The notes beneath the pieces are model-generated. The model did no database searches. It saw nothing but the letters and a program-made list of their open reading frames with translations, and had not been told where the DNA came from. A stretch of 64,000 nt of DNA, taken from assembly GCA_037178675.1 (NCBI GenBank), contig JAYMGJ010000218.1, forward strand, positions 1 through 64,000, given 5' to 3'. Within the stretch, counting starts at the first letter, position 1; each line of letters begins with the position of its first letter. Of this stretch, positions 43,743 through 53,478 are shown piece by piece. Position numbers and translations under genes: made by a program. This DNA comes from Scleroderma bovista. Taxonomy: Eukaryota > Basidiomycota > Agaricomycetes > Boletales > Sclerodermataceae.

Positions 43743-46700
43743 CGTTGACTCCGACTGTGCACCTACGGAGTTACGCCTCAACGCGTCCGCTCTCTCCGAT
43801 CCCAACTCCCTTATGCCCTCCGTCACGATTACGTCCACTGTCGTTATTCCTCCTGTTTCCACTCTCATTGACTCTGGCTCTAGCCACTGTTTCATAGATA
43901 GCAAATTTGTTAATAAACACTCTCTTGAAACCTACGCAATCACTCCCCTTGAACTCCGCCTCCTAGACGGTTCTACGAGCACCTTCATTACCAAAGCCAT
44001 CAAACTCGACATTCAGTTCTCCACAGGCGAAGTCAACTCCGAAACTTTCTACGTAACTCCGCTGGATTCCTCCTGCGTGCTGGTCCTCGGACACAGCTGG
44101 CTCACCCACTACAATCCGTTGATTGACTGGGTCTTGGGCCACATCGAATTCCGTAAAGGCACACTGCGAATGCCCGCATCCCCGGTACCTCCTTCTGTCG
44201 AGTCCGCCTCTGCGACTGCCTCCACGGCTCCGCCACCTGAGGACTCATCTCTGCCCTCTGACTCCGACTCGCCTCAGTTGACCGCCCCCTACGTTTCGCT
44301 GATAGGTGCTGCTGCATTCGCGCACGCTTGCAAACTCACGGGATCTACCAACTTCACGCTGTACATCCGCCCAGAAGAAGCGAAGCTCCGCTCAGCCTCC
44401 GCTGCCACTCCTGTCGATTCTCCCAATCTCTCCGCTGTGCCAGAAGTCTACCATGACTTCGCTGACGTCTTCAGCAAGGCAAAAGCTACCACGCTCGCTC
44501 CACATCGCGAGTATGATCTCCGAATCGATTTGGAGGAAGGCGCTAGTCCTCCACTGGGCACTGTGTACTCCCTTTCACAGACTGAATTAGGGGCGCTCCG
44601 CACATTCATCGACGAGCACCTCTCCTACGGCTTCATTCGACAGTCGACCTCCGCTCATGGAGCTCCTGTCCTGTTCGTACGCAAAAAGGATGGATCACTC
44701 CGCCTCTGCGTCGACTACAGAGGACTGAACAAAATATCAAAGAAAGACCGCTACCCACTCCCTCTCATCTCCGACCTCCTCGATTCCCCCAGCAAGGCAA
44801 AGATCTACTCAAAGATCGATCTCCGCCATGCGTATCACTTGGTCCGCATCGCTGAAGGGGATGAATGGAAGACCGCGTTTCGCACGCGGTATGGTTCCTT
44901 CGAGTGGAATGTCATGCCTTTCGGCTTGACCAATGCTCCCGCGGCTTTCCAGCGATTTGTTAACAGCATTCTCTCCGACATGCTTGATGTCTGTGTTGTC
45001 GTCTACCTAGACGACATCCTTATCTACTCCGAAGACATCGAATCACATCAACAGCATGTCCGCGAAGTCCTCCGACGCCTCCGCAAGCATAATCTCTTTG
45101 CTAAGCCAGAGAAGTGCGAATTCCATACCACCTCCACCGAATACCTGGGCTTCTGCCTCTCCCCCGATGGCCTTTCCATGTCCGCCGACAAAGTCAAAGC
45201 CATCTCCGACTGGCCAGAACCCCGCAAGGTGAAGGACATCCAGTCCTTTCTCGGTTTTGCGAATTTCTACCGTCGTTTCATCTTCAACTACTCCGACATC
45301 GTCGTACCTCTCACGCAGCTTACCCGCAAAAACATTCCTTGGAATTTTGGTGAGGACTGTCGCTCCGCCTTTAACCTCCTGAAGAAGGCCTTCACCTCCG
45401 CTCCTATCCTTACCCACTGGGTCCCTGACGCTCCGCTGACTGTGGAGACCGATGCTTCGGACTACGCCATTGCTGGAATCCTTTCCATCACTGGCTCCAA
45501 CGAGGTCCTCCGTCCTGTCGCATACTATTCGCAGACTCTGTCCGCCCCTGAGCTCAACTACGACACCCATGACAAGGAGCTTTTGGCCATCTTCGAGGCC
45601 TTCAAGCACTGGCGACACTACCTTGAGGGCTCCGCCACTCCGGTCGACGTGGTCACTGACCACAAGAATTTAGAGTATTTCTCCAGCTCCAAGGTCTTGA
45701 CTTGGCGTCAAGCCCGCTGGTCGGAGTATCTCTCCCAGTTCAACCTCGCCATCCGCTTCCGCCCTGGACGCCTCGGAGCTAAACCCGATGCCCTCACTTG
45801 ACGCTGGGACGTCTACCCAAAAGAGGGGGATAGGGACTACGCTCGGGTCAACCCACACAACCTCCGACCCATGTTCACCCAAGAACAACTCGCGTCCTCC
45901 CTTAGGGCAACCATTCTCCTCACTCCGGCAATCCGCGCTGCCATCCTCGTCGACGTGGAACAACTCCACAAAGACATCCTCGCAGCTCTCCCCTCTGATC
46001 CCGTCGTGCTCAGTCACAAGTCCGACTCATCCGATTCTCGGTGGTCAACGGACTCCGCTGGCTTGCTCCGCCTTGATGATAGGATCTACGTGCCGGACAC
46101 CAACGACCTCCGCCTCAGAGTCCTCCGCTACAAGCACGACCATCCGCTCTCCGGCCACTTCGGCCAGAACCGCACTTTGGAACTAGTCCGCCGGGAATAT
46201 ACCTGGCCAGGTGTCTGCACCTTCGTAAAAGACTACGTAAGTTCCTGCACATCCTGCGGACGTGCTAAGGTCCCTAGGCACAGACCCTACGGCCTACTAA
46301 AACAACTCCCGATCCCCGCTCGCCCATGGCATTCCATATCCATGGACTTCATCGAGCAACTACCTTCTTCCGATGGATTCACCTCCATCCTAGTCGTCGT
46401 GGATCGCCTCTCGAAGCAAGGAATATTCATTCCGACCTACGACACCATCACTTCCCCTGAGCTTGCCAAGCTTTTCGTCGCGCATGTGTTTTCCAAACAC
46501 GGAGTACCCACCCATGTCACCTCCGACAGAGGTTCGGAGTTCGTCTCTCACTTCTTCCGATCACTCGGAAAAGCACTCGGAATGACCTTACATTTCACCT
46601 CTGGCTATCACCCAGAAGGAGATGGTCAAACTGAGCGGATGAACCAAACACTCGAGCAGTACCTCCGAATCTACTGCAATTATCAACAAGACAACTGGGC

Positions 46701-47424
46701 CGAACTCCTCCCACTTGCGGAGTTCGCGTTTAATAACTCCCCTAGCGCAACCACTGGTGTCTCGCCCTTCTTCGCTAATAAAGGCTATCACCCCGACATC
46801 GCAGTCAACTCCGACTTGGGCCTCAGTTCTTCCCGCGCTCAAGAATATACCTCCGACCTCAAAGAACTCCATGAGTTCCTCCGCTCTGAGATGGCCCTTG
46901 CGCAACAGCGCTACCAAGGCCCCGCAGATGCGAAAAGATCAACTCCGCTGGATTTCAAGATAGGTGATCAAGTCTATGTGAAAGCAAAGTATTTCAAGTC
47001 TACACACCCATCCAAGAAGCTCTCCGACAAGAATTTCGGACCCTTCGAAATAATAGCCAAACCTGGATCGCTCTCCTTCATGCTCCGACTCCCCGACACC
47101 ATGAAGTCCGTGCACCCAGTATTCCACGTGTCTCAACTCGAGACCTCCCACCAAAGCAGTATTCCCAATCGCGTCCAATCTCAGCCACCTCCGATCGAAG
47201 TTGACGGAGAAGTCGAATACGAAGTCGAAGAAATCCTAGACTCCAAGATCGACCGCAGAAGACGCCACTGCCAACTCCTCTACTTAGTCCGCTGGGCTGG
47301 CTACGCCGGTACAGATGAAGAAACATCGTGGCTCCTTGCCACTGAGCTCGACCATGCGTCGGAGCTCGTCGAAGATTTCCATCACAAGTACCCAGGCAAA
47401 CCTGGTCCACACAAGTCCGCCTAA
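43702..47424 (+). pseudogene. pol: Chromovirus Pol, one in-frame TGA
   Basis: 1241 codons in one frame to TAA 47424, with a single stop TGA at 45799-45801 after KPDALT; the reading continues RWDVYPKEGDRDYARVNPHN. Protease: STLIDSGSSHCFID. Reverse transcriptase: LRLCVDYRGLNKISKKDRYP, FGLTNAPAAFQRF and VYLDDILIY (both catalytic Asp present). RNase H: VETDASDYAIAGIL, DTHDKELLAIFE, VTDHKNLEYF. Integrase: HPLSGHFGQNR...CTSCGRAK zinc site, then SMDFIEQLP, VTSDRGSEF and YHPEGDGQTERMNQ (DDE complete). Chromodomain: YEVEEILDSKIDRRRRHCQL, YLVRWAGYAGTDEETSWL. The stop separates RT/RNase H from integrase; apart from it every domain looks functional. Confidence 0.93.
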
Positions 47425-47541
47425 ATCATCCTGCCACCTCCGAACTCACTCCGATATCTTACAAATCCGCAAAAATACTCCATTCAAATAACAAAAACGG
47501 TAGTACAAAAGTAAAAAAATATATATATGCAGTTAGTTCCG

Positions 47542-48833
47542 TCAGTCATCCTCTCCCTCCGCGTCGGCCATACCATCTTCATCGTCCGCCTCCGCTCCCT
47601 TCTCGACCTCGGTCGCCCTCGCCGCCTCCAACTCCCTCCGCGTCGACCCTGTCGACGACCCTTGGACAAAGGGCGCCCGCACCAACGTGCCAAGGTGCCA
47701 CATGTCCTCCGCCCGCTGTTGCTCGATCTCCAATCGAGCCCTCTCCATCTCCACCCTCTCGTCCTCCCTCGCCGACCGCCTCCTTTCAAGCGCCAAGCGC
47801 TCTCGCTCGATCTTGAGCCTCTCGATCTCCCGCGCCTCGGAGGCTGCCAAGCGCTCCGACAGCTGCGCTAGCGACTGGGTAAGCATACCCAGCGCGTCGC
47901 GCTGCTCCTCCGCCATTGCCTTCGGGACCCCAAACATCTCCTCTTCGTCTTCCCCCTCCTCCGTCGTCGTACGGGTCTTCTTGCGCTTCTCTCCGCCCCT
48001 TGGCGACGTGTTCGTCGCGGTCCTCGACCTCCTCTTTGTCGCGCGCTTCTCCACTGGCTTCCCACTTCCCTCCGTCGCGCTCCCCGCTGGTGTCGACGCC
48101 TCCGCAGCCTTCCCTGCCATGCTCCACGAGCACGATTTGCGTGCAGCCTGGCAGCGTGCACAGGCCGTCGCCTTCGAGCTCGCCTGAGCCACACACCCAA
48201 TCGGGTTGTTGAGGTGTTCCCGGCACCTCACCGCTGTCGTCACTGTTGGCGCTGCCATCGTCCCCTCTCCGCTACCTTGTGTAGCCGCGATAGACTCCGC
48301 TCGCGCCTGTAACCGCCGCTGCTGCTCCAGCGCCTTCCGCGTCTCGAATTCCTGCCTTTGTCGCTCTATGTGTGCCTCTTGCAGCGCCTCAATCCGCTTC
48401 TCGCGCTCTCGCTCTTCCTCTGCCTTCCGTTCCTCCTCCGCTTTACGCGCTGCTTCCACCTTCGCCTCTTCTTCCGCCTTGCGCGCCGCCTCTGCTCTCG
48501 CCTCCTCCGCTTTGCGAGCCTCTTCGGCCCTGCGTGCCTGCCATGTCGCCTTCGCGTCAGTACTACCTTGCGAACAGTGCGTTCGCCACGCACCTCCTTC
48601 CTCCTCTGCACTTCCGCTCGCGCCTCCTCTACCTTTCGTCGCTGCTCTGCTTCCGCCGCCTTCCTCGCTACTTCTCTCCGCTCGCGCTCCACGAACTTCG
48701 CCGTTGCGTTGGCCTCGTCGTCTTCAGAGTCGGTGACCAGCTCGTGGTCTTCCGCTTCCTTCCAGTCGCATTGCTGGTTCTCGGCGGGGATGGGTGTGGT
48801 GTGTTGGGAAGCCATGTTGTGGTAGAAGGACAA
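47542..48833 (-). CDS. Antisense gene inside the chromovirus: charged coiled-coil protein with Cys cluster
   Basis: Minus strand. An exon at 48594-48833 and one at 47542-48549 join through a 44-nt intron (48550-48593, GTGCGT donor, CTGAC branch point, AAG acceptor) to an intact 415-residue protein. The N-terminus (MSFYHNMASQHTTPIPAENQ) is followed by an acidic stretch and a long Lys/Glu/Arg/Ala helix (RKAEEARAEAARKAEEEAK). A Cys group, GCVAQASSKATACARC then KSCSW, resembles part of a zinc cluster. Basic motifs (KRATKRRSRT, GEKRKKTR) may be nuclear signals. A second coiled coil (ERLKIERERLALERRR) and an acidic tail end it. A minus-strand TATA box lies at 48869-48874. Function unknown; DNA or chromatin binding is only an inference. 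Confidence 0.7.
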
Positions 48834-48868
48834 GGTGTTTGAACAATGCGGACAACATGCGTCGCACT

Positions 48869-48875
48869 CTTATAT
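48869..48875 (-). promoter_or_regulatory. TATA box of the antisense gene
   Basis: On the minus strand the sequence reads GCATATAAGAG, about 36 nt upstream of the first ATG (48833) of the antisense gene and 54 nt upstream of the second (48815). It lies inside the internal region, not in the LTR. Confidence 0.5.
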
Positions 48876-48980
48876 GCGCCCACGTTAAATTTCCGGACTC
48901 CGATCAAAAGCTTACCTCAGCAGAACAATGCCAGACCTGCGAAGTCCACATGCACAAAGGCCCTCAAGGGTTCAGGCCCT

Positions 48981-48993
48981 AAAGGGGGGATAC
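48981..48993 (+). other. Polypurine tract of the chromovirus
   Basis: AAAGGGGGGA followed by TAC and then the TGTC start of the 3' LTR; expected primer for second-strand synthesis. Confidence 0.8.
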
Positions 48994-49674
48994 TGTCACG
49001 ACCGTGTGACGCCTCGTGACTCCGCAAGGCCTCTAGTCTGTTGTAAACTCAAGTCCGATCGTAATCGCACACCTCCGACGCTATGTATCCATCTCTGCTC
49101 CGACTATTGACGCTCCGTCTCCTTTTGGTATATAGTTCCGCGCCTATGCCTCCAGTTATCGTATGCTTCCGTTCCGTCTCTGTTCCTGTTTCCTTTGTTC
49201 CTGTTTTAGATTAGATATGATTACTCATAGCTGTGATCCGTTAACCTTTTGATCCGTTGCGCTTATCACTGATCTCCGTTCCGTGTATGTTACTCATCCG
49301 TTTGTCATCCGCAGACTCTTACCTACGTCTCCGCTATGTTTCCCTCCGCTTCTCGGTTACTGTACATTCCCGATGTAAAGTATAAGTACTCCGCACGCTG
49401 AGGGGATTGTCCCTCAGTTCGAATATCAGCTTGAATACCTCCCGCGAACTCTCCTCTGTTCTCCTCTGCCTTCTGGCAACTCCAACCTTTGTCGGACCTC
49501 CGTCTCTCTGTCCCTTAGTCCTCCGAAATACGAGGACGCAGGTATCGCAAGGGCGCAGCACATACGCTGAAGCCAAGTCCTCAAACCCTTCCGCATCTCC
49601 TCCGCCTGTCGTCGACAACCCTTCGTACTTAACTCCGCTTGCGTCGGAGTTCGTCAGAGGAAACGGTTCTAACA
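48994..49674 (+). repeat. 3' LTR of the chromovirus
   Basis: 681-bp partner of 41617-42297. It has TpG or CpA at seven of the eight differing sites and CpG at one. Followed by the GTTCT duplication. Confidence 0.97.
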
Positions 49675-50075
49675 GTTCTCGACTTTGAGAGTGCATCGTG
49701 AGTTGTGCCCAAATAGGCAATATAGGAAATGAGCTCTCCGCACGAAATGTAGCCTAGTTGATATGTTGTGAGCACAGCCTTCCATGGCCATATATAGAAC
49801 ATGTCTATTTTATATTATTTGAAGATGACTGCATGGTCTTACCATACACCTACTATGAAAGTACCTGTATTTCAGATCCTTCTGTCTGTTGATCATGTTG
49901 AAAATGTACTTTCCTATTCCACCATGCACCATACTATGCAAGCTGATAGTCATTGCCTCTGCAAGAGTGATCTACCCCAGGAACTACAATATTTATGTAC
50001 AGTTATTGGTCAATACAAACTTTGCAGTCTTGTCTAACACTGTATCATAGGGGGAGAAATTGATAATGGCCATAT

Positions 50076-50245
50076 AATTATCTTTTCACAAATTGCATTA
50101 TGTCAGTCATGCTGAATTGGACAGCTGTTGGTAACTTAATGACATGGATCATATAATGTCAATTAATTATTTTTTCATGAGTTGCATTATGTCAGTCATG
50201 CTGAATTAGATAGCTGTTGGTAACTTAATGACAAGATCATATATC
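50076..50245. repeat. Tandem duplication of about 83 bp
   Basis: The words TTGCATTATGTCAGTCATGC and AGCTGTTGGTAACTTAATGA occur twice, about 83-85 bp apart. AT-rich, not coding. No gene is supported between 49680 and 50390. Confidence 0.85.
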
Positions 50246-50392
50246 AGTATGTCATGAGGCTGAATATATGATATATATGATCAAGTTATTTGTTTTGTAA
50301 TCATAGCTTATCATGGATCGACGGTCCCGTGATGGATGAATGGAGAATCTTGGGAGTTGATGTGGGTATTTTGTTGTGCACACACACCATTA

Positions 50393-50788
50393 CTATAATT
50401 ATTTATAGGCAACCAATGACCCTCGTCGTGACATGCGGGCTCTCATGTTACACGATACGTGAGGTATACACTACGTGTTGATAGGGCTTTGGTGGACGTT
50501 TCACTGGTCCGCGAGGGGGCAAAAGTGAGTTTATGCATGTATTCCGTACACGATTTGAGTCTTACTAGAACAGCTGAGGGGGTTACTTCACAGACTCCGG
50601 GATCTTCCGCTGCGAAAGAAACATCTTACTGCCATCAAGCCCCTTGCTTACTCATTGTTGGCTTCACTCTATTTCGTCACAAGGGTCGTCCGGTATTTTC
50701 CTGAACATGAGTCCATGTACACCTTGTGCTCGATGTCAGATGGTTGGATTAGCTTCCAGATTGGGCGCTAATAACTCCAGCTCCCAAT
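50393..50788 (+). pseudogene. HET gene 3'-end fragment
   Basis: Matches only the last exons of the intact HET gene. An intron end TTATAG is followed by an exon whose MRALML segment is conserved (near 50435). An intron ending AACAG leads to GACTCCGGGATCTTCCGCTGCG, equivalent to the LGDYGQFTDSKEFCCEG exon. The final exon reads SDGWISFQIGR and a stop (near 50735-50775). Internal stops are present. It confirms the exon structure of the intact gene's 3' end. Confidence 0.7.
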
Positions 50789-50810
50789 TGTCTTTATGCA
50801 CCGAGATGAG

Positions 50811-50850
50811 GGCAGTTGGCGGAGTGGTTAAATGATGCATTTTGAGAGCT
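50811..50850 (+). other. tRNA-Ser-like 5' half (tRNA-derived remnant)
   Basis: GGCAGTTGGCGGAGTGGTTA resembles the start of a fungal serine tRNA, with a full A box (TGGCGGAGTGG, 50817-50827) and a TTTTGA where the anticodon region would be. No matching acceptor 3' strand follows. A weak B-box-like CATCGACTCC lies about 90 bp downstream. A decayed tRNA-Ser or a tRNA-derived SINE head. Confidence 0.35.
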
Positions 50851-51822
50851 GAAACGAAACTTGATTGGATGGACAGGGCCTAGCCTGAGGAGATCACTCC
50901 ATCTCGACTTCATCGACTCCGGCTGAGCTGATGTACTAATGGAGAGCTGATAGTTCCTGGCCGCAGGCCTTTCATGCACGGGGACGATTCATTCCCATGG
51001 GAACTATTTTCCACCCGGCAGGAAATGATGGCTGCGCTACACACCATCATGTTGAATAAAACTGATAAATGGATCAGTTAGTGTACAGATAAGTGCAGTA
51101 ATACTTTATCCATTCATTTATCTTCAAACAGACACTATCCGACGTGATTAAAATACCTCACTCTCGTCTTACACTCAGGAGCGAACCGGCCTAGTGGTTT
51201 CTTGTGGTGGGCTTTCTGTTGGTTTCACCCCTTGTCGGGATCATTGACATGATAATCATAGGAAGCGATTTAACTATGTAGGGAACACGGCAAGTTACAT
51301 TGCCCTCGGACCTCTGAAATTGTCTCTGGTAATTGTATAACGCTTTCATCTCGTTATTGACTGACACACGAGGATCTTGCGCCGATACCTTCGCTCTTCA
51401 AAGCTTCACCACCGGTCTGTATTCCACTGGGGCTGACACCAAACATCCCCATGCCAAAGTAGCATCAGCATCAGCTTCATCAATCTAATTTTCGAGTACT
51501 TTCGAATGTTGGCAATGGTATCTATCCCAGACAATCCGTTTTGTAATATAGAAACCCTCGTCAACCTCATCTCAGCTGCTCCCAAATGCAGATGCAGTCA
51601 GGCACATGGTAGAGAATATCTAGTGGGTTCCTATACTGTAGGTTTGAGAACATATGCATTGGCAGATGCGCCAATGAAAAATATTTGGTTTATGCTGGAT
51701 TCGACAGTGGAATAGGGTGGCAAAGCAAGTGAATGTCCTTCCACACATATTGCAGCAATAATGCCACTCAGAGACCTTTGTATCCAGGCCGATGAATGCA
51801 AGTTTGGGTCTCGGAAATGATA

Positions 51823-52673
51823 CACTTGGTTACCAAGACTTCGGACGGCCCACTGAGTCGGACGGTCACAAATGTCACAAGAAAGTAATGCGTGAGTCAC
51901 GCAGGTTACATTCAACTACCGACAATGGGGTTCCAAGTTTAGAGTGCAAGAATCTAACCAGATATTTACTGTACTGGTATCAATTAAGACATGAGATGTT
52001 TCGACTGTGAGATCTGAGTCAAAACGATACTAAGTGACACTGCCGCGATGGTGGGATAAATAATTATACAGTACTGGTATGGTGCGCACTGCGGAAAGAG
52101 GTGGTCAGACCTATTGCGCAGACACAGGAGCAAATGGCCCGACATGAATGGATGTGTAGTTACTAGATGCTTGGGGATCCCCGCCATGACAGTGATACTG
52201 GTAGTGCCCGGAGGAGGATAAAATGGTATTGCTTCATCTGTATTTGTGGCCGGTGATGCAGCTTTGTGCGCTGATAATCGAGGCTGATGGTTGACACTAA
52301 ACAAGTCCCATGCCACTTCTTAGTGGCCTGTTTTTGATTTGTGGATCTGCACACTGGGTGCTAATCGATACCCTCAACGTCGGGAACGAGACTAGCTGGG
52401 TGCATCCCATTGACACACCTTGACCCGTCCAACTGCAGTCTGCAAGTCTCAATATTCAATCTCCGCTGCGGCACACTCGGCATCAGCATGATGTTCAGTT
52501 TGTCACACTCAAGTCTGTATCTCTACCATTTCTGTGCCAATTTTAACAGTTGTACTTTAGAGAACTTTAGCTTACTTGCATGTATTTTTGTGATGTCAAT
52601 GTGAAATGAGAATTTGTGTGTTTTAAAGATGTGTCCGACTTGGTGGGCCGTCCGAAGTCTTGGTAACCGAGTG
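51823..52673. mobile_element. 851-bp inverted-repeat element with TA target duplication
   Basis: Ends begin CACTTGGTTACCAAGACTTC on the left and, inverted, CACTCGGTTACCAAGACTTC on the right. They match over about 41 bp with three mismatches. TA flanks both sides (51821-51822 and 52674-52675). The internal open frames show no transposase motif. A non-autonomous Tc1/mariner-type element is the best reading. Confidence 0.8.
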
Positions 52674-52675
52674 TA

Positions 52676-53478
52676 ATACAAGGTGAGGTGGTACCCTACG
52701 AATATTTTGCTTGCATTCTGTATATGAAATTATTACGAGTAGTATCGCAACAGTGCAGAAGGCTCGAACTCACGGCCATGCTACGGGATCAACTCGGTAC
52801 CGCAGGCTACTATAACTCCAAACTACCGGTAAGATAGGGTGAACTTGTGGAAATAAGCATACCATGTTCAACAGTTTAATGACGCACATGAGGTGGTACC
52901 GGAACTAAAATTAGACCCGATGAAGCCGAGCGTTGGGAGTAGCACTGAAAATGAGGGTCAAAACGTGGTTCATGGTGAAAGGGTGTCTATTACATCACAC
53001 TAGCACGTGAAACAGTGTAGGTTCATCAGACATGGGTGAACTTAAGAGACCAGTACACATCACATTCAGGTTTCGTAGGAGAGCCTTGTTTTGCTCGACG
53101 GTTTTGATCGACGTTCTGCTACTGCGGAGGAAGCCCTCGAAGGGGTCACGTTGTCAGCCGTGGCGAGTCACTAGGATTGTCCAGGAAGATCACCTTGCAT
53201 CATGTGGTGTGGAATGGGGTTCGCGAACCTACAAAATGTAGCTGCACCCATTCCCCTGAGCTCGAGAAAATGAACATGGGTGCAAGCGAGTCTCCCAACC
53301 AAATTGCTTTCGAATAGGCTTTGAGACACAGCTGTGTGGTTAGAACCTGGAGGCGGGATTCAGTGAGACACGTGTACTGTGGGAGCTCTGGGTTACATAA
53401 GCGGGGAAGGACAGACCAACCACATCGCCTGGCAACGTTGGACCGTGCAGCCGCCAGACGTACTAATCGACACCCACG
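52676..53478. other. Upstream region of the FHA-protein gene, no gene supported
   Basis: No supported coding region. On the minus strand near 52755-52790 a GAGTTCGAGCC B-box-like word occurs, but no full tRNA can be folded. Confidence 0.4.

Larger units (their letters stand above)
41617..49674 (+). mobile_element. Young Ty3/gypsy chromovirus with an antisense gene
   Basis: 8058-bp element with 681-bp LTRs and a 5-bp target duplication GTTCT (41612-41616 and 49675-49679). It encodes Gag, then Pol in the -1 frame (protease, reverse transcriptase, RNase H, integrase, chromodomain), and between Pol and the 3' LTR a spliced antisense gene. The LTRs differ at eight positions (1.2%), all CpG transitions. 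One in-frame TGA (45799) in Pol is the only obvious lesion. The primer site is complementary to the inferred transcript start, as in self-primed Tf1-type elements. Confidence 0.97.

Noticed and set aside
45799..45801. TGA as selenocysteine or programmed readthrough
   Set aside because: Fungi lack selenocysteine insertion, and the same TGA-only pattern in dead elements points to CpG decay.
48366..48833. Antisense frame as an independent 155-residue Arg-rich protein
   Set aside because: Its last 80 residues are an artefact of reading through the 44-nt intron; splicing joins it to the downstream frame.
52741..52830. tRNA on the minus strand (GAGTTCGAGCC B-box word)
   Set aside because: Acceptor and D stems cannot be formed; only the B-box word fits.
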